The notes: generated from the letters alone by a model not told the origin. Positions 14,150 through 22,489 are shown, numbered from the stretch's first letter. The stretch is 25,764 bases of DNA from Candidatus Adlerbacteria bacterium (GCA_903840375.1 CAIMFR010000047.1:1-25764); one strand, 5' to 3'. Numbers and translations: made by a program.

Positions 14150-15385
14150 TTATTGTACACCACGCGCGCGCAACTGTTTACGGTGATATCCGATAGCGAA
14201 GCGATGCGCCTCGGCGTTGGCAAGGATGATCGAACGTTCGTATTCTGTTGCAAGCTTTTTATCGCCGCGGATCTCTCGCGGGCGGTGGTGTTCGTCTTTT
14301 ACCACGCCGACGATGGGAACAGTGATACCAACTTCTCGCAATACCTTTTCAGCGGCGTGTATTTGCGCTGTTCCGCCGTCGACGACGATGAGTTTTGGAA
14401 ATTGCCATTCGGTGTGCTCCAAACGGCGCGACAATATTTCACGCAGCGCACCGACATCGTCGCCTGCTTTTGCCGAACGAATACGAAATTTTTTATACTC
14501 GCTTTTTTCCGCGACATCATCTTCCACCACCGTCATGACACCGACAGCGGCCGTGCCGCCGAGATGCGCAACGTCGTACGCCTCTATCCGCATCTGTCGC
14601 ACAGCGCCGACCCTGTCCTGTTTGATGAGTGAAATATCCCGGATATGCTTGAGTGCAAAAAGTTGTCCGCGCAACTTCGTCGCATCCTCGAAGCGTTCCT
14701 CACGCGCCGCGCGGGACATTTCTCGTTCAAGACTCGTGAGTAATGATTTTTTCTTTCCCTGGAACAACAGGGTGATGTGTCGGATAGTGCGACGATATTC
14801 CGCTTTCGATATTTCTCCGGTACATACGCCGGGACACAACCCTATCGAGCGGTTAAAACAAGGCTTGCACGATGTCTTCTTTTCCACACATGGCGCACAA
14901 GTGTCGCGATAGGGAAAGATTTTTCGAATAAGTAAAAGTGCTTCTTTCAACTGTGCGCTTTGCGGGAACGGACCGAAGATATGAGACTTTTCGTCCGTCG
15001 CACTCAACGCCAAATCCTTTCCACGGACCACCAACACGCGCGGAAAATCTTCTTTCGTGATTACTACGTAGTTAAAACTTTTGTCATCCTTCAACTCGGT
15101 GTTATAACGCGGTGCGTGTTTTTTTATGAGCGACGCTTCGAGGATAAGAGCTTCGAGCACAGAGTCGGTCTCGCGCCATTCGACAGTCTGTGCCTTATCA
15201 AGCATGTCCACAAGGAGCGGTCCGCGTGTGTCTATGAGGTCACGTGAAAAATAGCTCCGCACTCGGCCACGGAGCGAAGTTGCCTTACCGATGTAGAGGA
15301 TATTCTTGTTTGAATCCAAGAAAAAATATACCCCAGGAGTATCGGGAATCTTCCCTTTTAGTTTGTCGAAGTCGTCGAGTGTCAT
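14150..15385 (-). CDS. uvrC: Excinuclease UvrC, short form lacking the C-terminal HhH region
   Basis: UvrC makes the two incisions of nucleotide excision repair. In 411 residues it has the GIY-YIG domain for the 3' cut (GVYFF ... YIGKA, about 16-90), a cysteine cluster CAPC...CKPC...CPGVC (163-188) like the iron-sulfur-binding set of UvrC, the UVR UvrB-contact helix pair (about 214-250), and the RNase H-like domain for the 5' cut (Asp271 in EAYDVAHLGG, VVDGG with Asp336, His394 in AEAHRFAIGYHRK). It stops about ten residues after that histidine, whereas typical UvrC proteins of about 600 residues continue into a tandem helix-hairpin-helix DNA-binding domain. The start at 15385 is fixed by homology and by a -10 6 nt upstream. 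It forms an operon with ddl. Confidence 0.95.
   Translation of the reverse strand: MTLDDFDKLKGKIPDTPGVYFFLDSNKNILYIGKATSLRGRVRSYFSRDLIDTRGPLLVDMLDKAQTVEWRETDSVLEALILEASLIKKHAPRYNTELKDDKSFNYVVITKEDFPRVLVVRGKDLALSATDEKSHIFGPFPQSAQLKEALLLIRKIFPYRDTCAPCVEKKTSCKPCFNRSIGLCPGVCTGEISKAEYRRTIRHITLLFQGKKKSLLTSLEREMSRAAREERFEDATKLRGQLFALKHIRDISLIKQDRVGAVRQMRIEAYDVAHLGGTAAVGVMTVVEDDVAEKSEYKKFRIRSAKAGDDVGALREILSRRLEHTEWQFPKLIVVDGGTAQIHAAEKVLREVGITVPIVGVVKDEHHRPREIRGDKKLATEYERSIILANAEAHRFAIGYHRKQLRARGVQ
14152..14180 (-). promoter_or_regulatory. Internal ddl promoter, leaderless geometry
   Basis: On the minus strand TAAACA (14175-14180), 17 nt, TACAAT (14152-14157), then 6 nt to the ddl ATG. It lies inside the 3' end of uvrC. 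Confidence 0.45.
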
Positions 15386-15391
15386 GTTGAC

Positions 15392-15420
15392 AATATACAG
15401 CCAACATGCTACTTTTGCAA
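15392..15420 (-). promoter_or_regulatory. uvrC promoter, leaderless geometry, inside an inverted repeat
   Basis: On the minus strand TTGCAA (15415-15420), 17 nt, TATATT (15392-15397), then 6 nt to the uvrC ATG. A dyad CATGTTG (15383-15389)/CAACATG (15402-15408) brackets the -10 and includes the start codon, a plausible operator. Confidence 0.5.
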
Positions 15421-15440
15421 AGGAAGATGAGGAGGAAGAA

Positions 15441-15653
15441 ATGGGACAAAGTAAGCTCCGAGAGGTTGTAAAGGATGAGCTCTTGCTTGGAGCTACTCCT
15501 AGAACAGAGCCGACGTATGCCGAGCTAGAAACAGCGAGGCGTTTGTTGGAAGCTCCGCAATTGTGGATATTGCTAGTGGTTAAAAAAAGAATGGAGGAAT
15601 GGAGGAAGAGGCGCAACCTGCCATTGTATCCGCATATTGTTCCTCAACAATAG
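15441..15653 (+). CDS. Small basic hypothetical protein
   Basis: The 70-residue protein starts MGQSKLREVVKDELLLG and is helix-rich, with a basic amphipathic stretch KKRMEEWRKRRN near its end. A perfect Shine-Dalgarno AGGAGG (15430-15435) sits 5 nt before the ATG, and a terminator follows the stop, so it is a genuine single-gene unit divergent from uvrC. The function is not recognised. The longer upstream frame overlaps uvrC and is not needed. Confidence 0.7.
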   Translation: MGQSKLREVVKDELLLGATPRTEPTYAELETARRLLEAPQLWILLVVKKRMEEWRKRRNLPLYPHIVPQQ

Positions 15654-15677
15654 GTATTTTATACAAAAAAACTCAAG

Positions 15678-15716
15678 GCCCACTTCCATGATTGGAAGCG
15701 GGCTCTTTTTCTTTTT
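15678..15716. terminator. Bidirectional terminator between convergent small genes
   Basis: GCCCACTTCCA (15678-15688) pairs with TGGAAGCGGGC (15693-15703) with one mismatch, with a T-rich run after it on the plus strand and an A-rich run before it (15664-15671), so it can serve both the 15441 gene and the convergent 15715 gene. Confidence 0.75.
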
Positions 15717-16059
15717 ATAAACCAGGCAACAGCTCGTTTATGCGGATGACGATGTGCGAAGGCAGCCGATCTTGGAAGAGGTCTGATGGCACGGCATCAG
15801 GGTGCATACAGAGCAGATTCAAGATTCGCTCATCTATAGCGGGACATTCGTCCACAATAAGATTGCGGTGACCCAACAATAGATAGATCAATATCTGCCA
15901 TTGTCGCGCAGAGCATCCTTGCAGACACTTCAAAACATCCAGTCCGCTGGTGAACAAGCGTTTTGTTTCCAGTACATCTTTCGATGCGCACATTTTTAGA
16001 CATAGATTGTGTAATTGCAAAACTGCAGCTGCATGGTTAAGCAGCACTTCTGTCGCCAT
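15715..16059 (-). CDS. Hypothetical helical protein
   Basis: The 114-residue protein begins MATEVLLNHAAAVLQLHNLC and is predicted all-helical and leucine-rich with several cysteines (for example CLKMCASK, CLQGCSARQW). The start is chosen because GGGAG lies about 8 nt upstream of the ATG at 16059; a GTG at 16074 in the same frame would hide that site. It stands alone between uvrA and a bidirectional terminator. The family is not recognised. The helix-repeat character might suit protein binding, but nothing direct supports a function. Confidence 0.7.
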   Translation of the reverse strand: MATEVLLNHAAAVLQLHNLCLKMCASKDVLETKRLFTSGLDVLKCLQGCSARQWQILIYLLLGHRNLIVDECPAIDERILNLLCMHPDAVPSDLFQDRLPSHIVIRINELLPGL

Positions 16060-16137
16060 ATTCCACTCCCGCACAAATAGGAAACTTCTAAGTCCTTAGA
16101 ATACCATGGATATGATGTTATCTGCAATAGGAGAGAT

Positions 16138-18714
16138 CTACCTGCCTTTCAGCACTCGCTTGAGATACTTGCCGGTGTGCGAATTTTTATTGTTTGCCAC
16201 GTCTTCCGGTGTTCCCTTTGCAACCAAAGTGCCGCCACCTTCGCCACCTTCCGGTCCGAAGTCGAGCAAGTAATCGGCGCTTTTTATCACGTCCATATTG
16301 TGTTCGATAAGCATGACCGTGTTGCCTGCTGCCACAAGGCGGTTGAGTATCTCTATAAGCTTGCGCACGTCCTCGTAGTGGAGGCCGACAGTCGGTTCGT
16401 CGAGCAAGTAAATTGTTTTTTGCAGATGAGGGCGATAGAGTTCCGCGGAAATTTTTACGCGCTGAGCTTCACCGCCTGAAAGCGTCGTCGCCGATTGACC
16501 GAGCACCAAATAGTCCAGACCAACTTCACCCAAAGTTTTGAGGCGGTCATATATCGAAGGAATGTCGCCGAAGAAATCTATTGCCTCTTCGACGGTCATC
16601 GATAGCACGTCAAAAATACTCTTGTTCTTGTATTTAATTTCCAAAGTTTCTTTCGTGAATCGTTTGCCGTTGCATATGTCGCAAGTTACATATACCGTCG
16701 GCAGGAAGTGCATCTCGACGCCGATGACTCCGTTGCCTTCGCATGCCTCACAGCGTCCGCCGCCGCGCGCCTGCTTTACGTTGAAAGAAAATCGGTTCGC
16801 TTTCCAACCGCGCGCGCGAGCCTCGTTAGTAGATGCGAACAGGTCGCGGATAAAGGTGAACGCGCCGGTGTACGTGGCCGGGTTGGACCGCGGCGTACGG
16901 CCAATAGCGGACTGGTCGATGAGGATCGCGCGTGAGAGATGTTCTGTGCCTTCGAATTTCGATGCGTTGTACACTTTGTTGGTGCGGTAGCGCATGTCGA
17001 ACCTTGCACGCAGATTTTCGTACATAATGTCATATAGGAAAGTCGACTTGCCGGAGCCGGACACGCCGGTGACTGCGATCATGCGCCCGAGCGGAATGTC
17101 GCAAGTGAGATTGTGAATATTGAATGCATTGCCTCCTCGGATCTTCAGCGTACCTTTGTCTTTTTCACGCCGACGCTCCGGGACTGATATCTCTTTCTCG
17201 CCACGCAGGTACGCGAGCGTAACCGAATCGCTGTCATTTTTCTTTGCAGTCAAAAGTTTTTCCAGATCTCCGGCGACGACCACATTTCCTCCATGCACAC
17301 CGGCCCCCGGTCCGATATCGACAAGATAGTCGGCGGCGTAGATGGTATCTTCGTCATGCTCCACGACGATGATAGTATTGCCAAGGTCTCGCAGATTGAC
17401 GAGTGTTTTTATGAGACGCTCATTGTCCCGCTGGTGCAGGCCGATCGTCGGTTCGTCGAGCACATAGAGCGCACCGACAAGTCCGCTGCCGAGTTGTGAC
17501 GCAAGTCGGATGCGCTGCGCCTCCCCGCCGGAAAGAGTATTGGCGCGGCGATCGAGCGTCAGATAGTCGAGCCCGACATCGAGCATGAACTTGAGTCGCG
17601 AAGAAATTTCTTTTATCACGGTCTTGGAAATTTCCTGATCCTTTTTCGACAACTCCAACAGTGAGAAAAACTCGTACGCATCTTTGATGGACATCCGCGT
17701 CACGTCGACAATATTTTTTGTTCCCATCAAAACGTTCAACGATTCAGGACGCAGACGTGCGCCGGCACATACCGGACACAGTTCGTCACTCCATAGATGT
17801 TTCGTACCAAGGCCGTTACATGCGGGACACGCGCCGTACGGCGAGTTGAAAGAAAAGAGGCGCGGCTCGATTTCCGGAAAAGAAAAACCATCGTAGGCGC
17901 ACATGAACTTCGCAGACACGAGACGAGTTCCCGATGCGCTTTCTATCTGCACCAAACCGTCTGACTGCGCGAGTGCTTTTTCAACCGCCTCGGATAGACG
18001 CTCCAGTGCCGCCTGTCGTGACCTTGAAAATTCTGTCACGAGTATCTCATCCACCAGGACCGCAATGTTGTGCTTTTTGTGTTTTGCAAGGATTATCTGT
18101 TCGCGCAAACTTTTCAATTCGCCGTCGACATTTACTTTCTCATATCCTTTGCCGAGCAGGTCATACAGCATCTGGTAGTACTCACCTTTTCTGCCGACGA
18201 CCACCGGTGCGAAGATTTTTACGGAATCGTCGTTGATAGCAACACCCATTACCTCGCGCGTTTTCTGTGGAGCTTGCTCCGTGACGCTTTCCACGACGCT
18301 CTGTACTATTTCTTCATTGCTGTGCTTATGTATCTCACGGCCACAGGTTACACAGTTCGGTTTGCCAACGCGTGCATAGAGGATGCGGAGATAATCGTAT
18401 ATCTCCGTGATAGTCGCGACAGTGGAGCGAGGGTTGTTGGACCGGCTTTTCTGGTCAATAGAAATTGCCGGCGAGAGTCCTGTTATCTCTTCGACATCCG
18501 GCTTCTGCATCTGTCGCAAAAATTGTCGCGCGTACGCGGAAAGTGATTCGATGTAGCGTCGCTGACCTTCGGCAAAAATGGTATCGAACGCCAAAGAAGA
18601 CTTTCCTGAACCGGAAAGCCCTGTGAACACGACCATTTTGTTTCGCGGTATAGAAAGCGAAATATTCTTAAGATTGTGAGTCTTTGCTCCTTTTATGTTT
18701 ATTGTATCTTGCAT
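16138..18714 (-). CDS. uvrA: Excinuclease UvrA, short form lacking most of the insertion domain
   Basis: UvrA is the dimeric ABC-type ATPase that finds DNA damage and loads UvrB. In 858 residues there are two ABC modules: Walker A TGLSGSGKSS (31-40) with LSGGEAQRIRL (394-404), then GVSGSGKST with LSGGEAQRVKI. The UvrB-binding region (about 120-260) and the second zinc finger CEAC ... CDIC are present. In the first zinc site the usual CxxC pair reads CAYD (Cys272, Asp275) with CPAC (296-299). After GLG (301-303) the sequence reaches CPVC (313-316) in about ten residues, where typical proteins of about 940 residues have roughly 100 more, the insertion domain. The ATG at 18714 fits homology; no clear promoter or Shine-Dalgarno is seen. 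Confidence 0.95.
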   Translation of the reverse strand: MQDTINIKGAKTHNLKNISLSIPRNKMVVFTGLSGSGKSSLAFDTIFAEGQRRYIESLSAYARQFLRQMQKPDVEEITGLSPAISIDQKSRSNNPRSTVATITEIYDYLRILYARVGKPNCVTCGREIHKHSNEEIVQSVVESVTEQAPQKTREVMGVAINDDSVKIFAPVVVGRKGEYYQMLYDLLGKGYEKVNVDGELKSLREQIILAKHKKHNIAVLVDEILVTEFSRSRQAALERLSEAVEKALAQSDGLVQIESASGTRLVSAKFMCAYDGFSFPEIEPRLFSFNSPYGACPACNGLGTKHLWSDELCPVCAGARLRPESLNVLMGTKNIVDVTRMSIKDAYEFFSLLELSKKDQEISKTVIKEISSRLKFMLDVGLDYLTLDRRANTLSGGEAQRIRLASQLGSGLVGALYVLDEPTIGLHQRDNERLIKTLVNLRDLGNTIIVVEHDEDTIYAADYLVDIGPGAGVHGGNVVVAGDLEKLLTAKKNDSDSVTLAYLRGEKEISVPERRREKDKGTLKIRGGNAFNIHNLTCDIPLGRMIAVTGVSGSGKSTFLYDIMYENLRARFDMRYRTNKVYNASKFEGTEHLSRAILIDQSAIGRTPRSNPATYTGAFTFIRDLFASTNEARARGWKANRFSFNVKQARGGGRCEACEGNGVIGVEMHFLPTVYVTCDICNGKRFTKETLEIKYKNKSIFDVLSMTVEEAIDFFGDIPSIYDRLKTLGEVGLDYLVLGQSATTLSGGEAQRVKISAELYRPHLQKTIYLLDEPTVGLHYEDVRKLIEILNRLVAAGNTVMLIEHNMDVIKSADYLLDFGPEGGEGGGTLVAKGTPEDVANNKNSHTGKYLKRVLKGR

Positions 18715-18779
18715 AATACGTAACAATTCCCCTCGGCTGCGCCATAGGGGTTGGTGTAGAGTGAGTGTAGCACCTTTTA

Positions 18780-18808
18780 TTGACTTTTCAAGCAGCTAGT
18801 GCTTTGAT
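18780..18808 (+). promoter_or_regulatory. Possible promoter of the 18858 gene
   Basis: TTGACT (18780-18785), 17 nt, then TTTGAT (18803-18808), a weak -10. The predicted leader is about 45 nt and carries the GGAGGT ribosome site. Confidence 0.3.
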
Positions 18809-18857
18809 ACTCATTAGATTAGACAGAGACAACTTCACGACAGACTGGAGGTATCTC

Positions 18858-19232
18858 ATGGATAGAGAACAGAAACATGGAGAAGATACTGGGCAACCTG
18901 TTGATTGTGCGCTGATACATATTTCAGATGTTGCAGATATGGTCGGCGGCTATAGAGTTGTCGGCGGCGACATTGGCGACATATACCGTTTCGCCATGGC
19001 GGCACAAAATGCAGAAAAGAAAGGCATACATCTTGTCCTACTTGGCGGCGGTAAATTCGAAACACTGGTCACCCCGCAGCTTGGTGTGGTATACGTCCAT
19101 TACGGCAAGAAGTTTCCTTTTAAGAGGCCGGAAGAGGAGCATGAGAGGATATTTCTCGCAAACTTGTGCATGCAGGAGATGTATACACATCGGGTCCCCT
19201 GTTCGATCATCGTTGTCGCAAATGACAATTGA
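18858..19232 (+). CDS. Small hypothetical protein
   Basis: The 124-residue protein begins MDREQKHGEDTGQPVDCALI. It shows alternating strands and helices (CALIHISDVADM, HLVLLGGGKFETL, VVYVHYGKKF, CSIIVVAND), suggesting a small alpha/beta fold, with no motif I can name. The ATG at 18858 is set by GGAGGT about 6 nt upstream (18848-18852), and a Rho-independent terminator follows 12 nt after the stop, so it is a monocistronic gene divergent from uvrA. The function is unknown. Confidence 0.75.
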   Translation: MDREQKHGEDTGQPVDCALIHISDVADMVGGYRVVGGDIGDIYRFAMAAQNAEKKGIHLVLLGGGKFETLVTPQLGVVYVHYGKKFPFKRPEEEHERIFLANLCMQEMYTHRVPCSIIVVANDN

Positions 19233-19244
19233 ACGTGTGCCAAA

Positions 19245-19271
19245 CAGGCGGATCAACCCCGCCTGTTTTTT
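19245..19271 (+). terminator. Rho-independent terminator
   Basis: CAGGCGG (19245-19251) pairs with CCGCCTG (19259-19265), followed by six T residues. Confidence 0.85.
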
Positions 19272-19350
19272 ATTTTTTGTAACATGTTTGACAATAAAGT
19301 CCGTGCGGTGTTAGCTCAAGTTGGAAACGGTCTCCGGGGAGTTGACGCAT

Positions 19351-19680
19351 ATGCAAGGGACTTGGAAGTTCGTACTCCTAGAGATCTTGTGCGACAAGAT
19401 CCCCGGAGGAATAAGGCTTTTGTTGCCGAGCAGCCGCACAAAAGGAAGGACGGCCTTACTGGAAAAGTATGGATCGTATATTTCCGGTAAAGATTCGACC
19501 ATTCAGATAGTATGTTCCGGTGAAGTTTTCACCATGGTCGGAATAAAGTACGTAACATTTACCGGGTGGAAAAACATTTCCACAGAGATTAAAGATGGCG
19601 TAATGGATCACCTGCGGGAAAGATATCCCGGCACACATATACAGGAGACTTTCTACGACGAAGACTGGTGGAGATCATAA
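19351..19680 (+). CDS. Small hypothetical protein
   Basis: The 109-residue protein begins MQGTWKFVLLEILCDKIPGG and ends with an acidic, tryptophan-containing tail YDEDWWRS. Segments such as IQIVCSGEVFTMVG and GIKYVTFTGW suggest a beta-rich core. GGGGAG (19336-19341) lies 9 nt before the ATG at 19351 and supports this start. A frame overlapping it (19284-19490) has no ribosome site and is treated as spurious. The gene converges on uvrB across a shared hairpin terminator. The family is not recognised. Confidence 0.65.
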   Translation: MQGTWKFVLLEILCDKIPGGIRLLLPSSRTKGRTALLEKYGSYISGKDSTIQIVCSGEVFTMVGIKYVTFTGWKNISTEIKDGVMDHLRERYPGTHIQETFYDEDWWRS

Positions 19681-19717
19681 AAACCCGGACGATTATCACA
19701 TGATCAGTCCGGGTTTT
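19680..19717. terminator. Bidirectional terminator between the 19351 gene and uvrB
   Basis: AAAACCCGGAC (19680-19690) and GTCCGGGTTTT (19707-19717) form a perfect 11-bp stem with A and T tails on the two sides, able to end transcripts from both directions. Confidence 0.85.
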
Positions 19718-19723
19718 ACTTAT

Positions 19724-21739
19724 TTATTTTTTCTTACCGGTTAGGGCGGCTATTTCATCGCGGAGAATCGCTGCGGTCTCGAAGTCAAGATCTTTTACGG
19801 CATCTGCCATCGCTCGACGTTTTTCCGCAATGAATTTTCGCGGATTCTTTTTGTAGAAATCTGTGTCGATAGCAAGCAAGGAACTGACAGCTCTTCCCTC
19901 TTCGCTGCGCAACTCTTCCGTGATGTCATTAATATTTTTCTTGATGGTCGTCGGAGTGATGTTGTGCTTTTTGTTATATTCGATCTGTACTGCTCGACGG
20001 CGGTTCGTTTCGCCTATGGCTTTATCCAATGAGCCGGTCATGTGATCGGCATAGAGAATGACGCGGCCGTCCACGTTGCGCGCGGCGCGACCGATGGTTT
20101 GAATGAGCGATGTTTCGCTGCGCAAGAATCCTTCTTTGTCGGCATCAAAAATTGCGACGAGTTCCACTTCCGGCAAGTCGAGCCCCTCGCGCAGCAAGTT
20201 GACGCCGACAAGAACATCGTACTTACCTTTGCGGAAATCGGTGAGCGTCGTAATACGGTCGAGCGTCTTGATATCACTGTGCATGTACGAAGCTTTGAAC
20301 CCACGGTCTTTCAAATAATCAGACAAGTCTTCCGCCATCTTTTTCGTCAGTGTGGTAACCAAAATGCGGCCGCCGTGAGCGATGACTTTCCCTGCTTCGT
20401 CGAGAAAATCTTGCACCTGCCCTTTGCCGTCAACAGTACCCGTGACCGGCCTTATAATGATCTCTGGATCGATAAGTCCTGTCGGGCGAATTATTTGTTC
20501 GACCACATGCTTGCCGCTTTTTTCTTTTTCATACTTTCCCGGTGTCGCGGATGTGTATATGACCGGACCGACTTTTTTCTCAAACTCGTCGAACTGGAGA
20601 GGGCGGTTGTCGAGCGCCGACGGCAAACGGAAGCCGTAGTCGATCAGATTTTCTTTACGCGCGCGGTCGCCTGCATACATACCTCCGATCTGCGGCACAG
20701 CCACATGAGACTCGTCGATGACGGTGAGAAAATCCGGAGTGCCGTCCGCCTTGCGTGGGAAATAATCGATCAAAGAAAACGGCGGCTGCCCCGGTGATCT
20801 GCCGTCGAAATGCCTGGAATAATTTTCTATGCCGTTGCAGTATCCGACCTCGCGGATGAGTGCCAAGTCGTAGCTGGTGCGGCGTTTCAATCGCTCGGCT
20901 TCCAGCATTTTGCCGGAGCGTTCAAACTTCGCGAGCTGGGCATCCAATTCTCTTTTTATGTCGGCGATAGCGCGCCCGCGGTCTCCCTCCGGCGTAACAT
21001 AATGCTTTGCAGGAAAAAGAAAAAGAGACTCGAGCTGACCTTTCTCCGCGCGCGATATCGCATCTATCACGCGTACTTGTGAAATGACATCACCGGCAAA
21101 CTCGATGCGGTAGATCACGCGCTCGCCTGTTGGCATTATCTCGACACTGTTGCCTACCGCGCGGAATTGTCCCGGCGAAAGGTCTGCGTTAGTGCGTTCG
21201 AAGTACACAGCGACAAGTTCGCGCACCAACTCGGCGCGATTTTTATGCGTACCCACATTCAATTCCAAATGCACTTTTTTATATTCGTCCGGCGAACCGA
21301 GACCGTAGATGCATGATACCGACGCAACGATGATAACGTCCTTGCGGGAAAGCAGAGCTTGTGTCGAAGCGTGGCGGAGGCGGTCGATCTCCTCGTTTAT
21401 CTGCGCCTCCTTTTCAATGTATGTGTCCGAATGCGGGATGTAAGCCTCCGGCTGATAGTAGTCGTAGTACGAGACGAAGTAGTGCACGGCGTTGTCGGGA
21501 AAGAACTCGCGATACTCCTGCGCGAGCTGCGCTGCGAGCGTCTTGTTATGTGCGATGACAAGCGTCGGCTTCTGCACCTGCGCGATGACATTCGCCACGG
21601 TGAATGTTTTGCCCGAGCCGGTGACACCAAGCAACGTTTGGTCGCGCACGCCGGCCTTCAAACCACTCACCAGAGCTCCGATAGCACGAGGTTGGTCGCC
21701 GGCAGGCACGTGTTCAGATTTGAGAACAAATTTTTCCAT
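19724..21739 (-). CDS. uvrB: Excinuclease ABC subunit UvrB
   Basis: UvrB is the helicase-like subunit that verifies DNA damage and recruits UvrC. The 671-residue protein is full-length: Walker A GVTGSGKTFT near the N-terminus, the SYYDYYQPEAYIP hairpin that inserts between strands, the ENYSRHFDGRSPGQPP segment, VIDESH box, LTKKMAEDLSDYL, the QTIGRAARN motif VI, and a C-terminal UVR domain (VKDLDFETAAILRDEIAAL) that contacts UvrC. The ATG at 21739 is supported by the family start (MEKFVLKSEHVPAGDQP) and by TATAGT ending 6 nt upstream. It completes the Uvr set in this window, though the three genes are separate transcription units. Confidence 0.97.
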   Translation of the reverse strand: MEKFVLKSEHVPAGDQPRAIGALVSGLKAGVRDQTLLGVTGSGKTFTVANVIAQVQKPTLVIAHNKTLAAQLAQEYREFFPDNAVHYFVSYYDYYQPEAYIPHSDTYIEKEAQINEEIDRLRHASTQALLSRKDVIIVASVSCIYGLGSPDEYKKVHLELNVGTHKNRAELVRELVAVYFERTNADLSPGQFRAVGNSVEIMPTGERVIYRIEFAGDVISQVRVIDAISRAEKGQLESLFLFPAKHYVTPEGDRGRAIADIKRELDAQLAKFERSGKMLEAERLKRRTSYDLALIREVGYCNGIENYSRHFDGRSPGQPPFSLIDYFPRKADGTPDFLTVIDESHVAVPQIGGMYAGDRARKENLIDYGFRLPSALDNRPLQFDEFEKKVGPVIYTSATPGKYEKEKSGKHVVEQIIRPTGLIDPEIIIRPVTGTVDGKGQVQDFLDEAGKVIAHGGRILVTTLTKKMAEDLSDYLKDRGFKASYMHSDIKTLDRITTLTDFRKGKYDVLVGVNLLREGLDLPEVELVAIFDADKEGFLRSETSLIQTIGRAARNVDGRVILYADHMTGSLDKAIGETNRRRAVQIEYNKKHNITPTTIKKNINDITEELRSEEGRAVSSLLAIDTDFYKKNPRKFIAEKRRAMADAVKDLDFETAAILRDEIAALTGKKK

Positions 21740-21745
21740 GTCGAA

Positions 21746-21780
21746 ACTATACAACTTTTACGAACAATGTACATATGTAC
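21746..21780 (-). promoter_or_regulatory. uvrB promoter with a 12-bp palindrome over the -35
   Basis: On the minus strand TATAGT (21746-21751) lies 6 nt before the uvrB ATG. No good -35 hexamer exists; instead the perfect palindrome GTACATATGTAC (21769-21780) begins exactly where the -35 should be, 17 nt from the -10. It resembles the layout of a LexA-type SOS box (Bacillus form GAACATATGTTC), so damage-responsive control is plausible but unproven. Confidence 0.5.
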
Positions 21781-21848
21781 CAACAGAAAGAATAGTGGTT
21801 AAATTATCTCCGGAAAAAGTACTGACAGCAAAGAAAGGCATATAGGTC

Positions 21849-22142
21849 ATGGATCAGGATAGAATCTCCAGAGCCATCGAGGGATATGAACGAATGAAGC
21901 TCGAGAATCTCGCCAATTTTGCACGCGAAATACTCTGGCATGAGCAATACGGCGACCCAATTTCTACGATCACCATCACTCTGGTCGTCAATGGCGATGA
22001 GCGTGAGGAAAAAACCTTCCAGGCTGAAGTGTTCATCGACCTTGCATTCGTTGAGCTACCCCCGGGAATGCTTCGTTGGTGGGACGGACGATTCTCTCCG
22101 GCCGTCGACGAACTTCGTTCCATCAAACCACGCCCAAACTGA
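21849..22142 (+). CDS. Small hypothetical protein, first of three related tandem genes
   Basis: The 97-residue acidic protein begins MDQDRISRAIEGYERMKLEN. Its N-terminal helix pair, with MKLENLANFAREIL, matches the pattern seen in the next two genes, followed by a beta strand region (STITITLVVNGDE) and AEVFIDLAFVELPPG. An AGG element precedes the ATG by about 5 nt. It is divergent from uvrB, sharing a 109-bp intergenic region. The function is not recognised. Confidence 0.75.
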   Translation: MDQDRISRAIEGYERMKLENLANFAREILWHEQYGDPISTITITLVVNGDEREEKTFQAEVFIDLAFVELPPGMLRWWDGRFSPAVDELRSIKPRPN

Positions 22143-22153
22143 GGAGGACCATC

Positions 22154-22489
22154 ATGGACAAAGAACGAGCACTTGAGGCGGTGAAGCGCTTCAAAGCTGA
22201 CGGTTACGAACATCTTGCGGATCTTGTCGACCTGTTCATGCAATTCGAACATCAGGGCAAGTCTGTCGTCACATTCGGATATGCTCTGTACGGCGTCTCT
22301 CTTGACAAAGATAAGTTCAAGAAGGGCGATATCTTCACCTTCAAGTTTCCCGATACGCCGGAAGGGTTGATCGAGCTCGCATTCGACGCTGATGATGTCG
22401 ATGAAGGTCTACTTGAGTTCATGGACCTTCAGGTCATCGACCTGATCATTCAGATGCAGCCGAGGCTTAGACCTGTGACTGCACACTGA
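22154..22489 (+). CDS. Small hypothetical protein, second of three related tandem genes
   Basis: The 111-residue acidic protein begins MDKERALEAVKRFKADGYEH, continuing LADLVDLFMQFE, which aligns with the corresponding helix pair of both neighbours. Beta-like segments (SVVTFGYALYGVSL, DIFTFKFPD) follow, and it ends with a helix DLQVIDLIIQMQPRL comparable to the third gene's DRQVANFIAERREYL. GAGGAGG lies about 7 nt upstream of the ATG, fixing the start; 11 nt separate it from the first gene. The function is not recognised. Confidence 0.8.
   Translation: MDKERALEAVKRFKADGYEHLADLVDLFMQFEHQGKSVVTFGYALYGVSLDKDKFKKGDIFTFKFPDTPEGLIELAFDADDVDEGLLEFMDLQVIDLIIQMQPRLRPVTAH

Noticed and set aside
14146..14253. 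N-terminal extension of Ddl
   Set aside because: It overlaps the uvrC 3' end, and homology plus the -10 position place the start at 14145.
15386..15616. N-terminal extension of UvrC
   Set aside because: The extra residues are Ser-rich, unrelated to UvrC, antisense to the 15441 gene, and upstream of the predicted promoter.
19284..19490. 68-residue frame overlapping the 19351 gene
   Set aside because: It has no ribosome site and conflicts with the frame that has one and that ends at the shared terminator.
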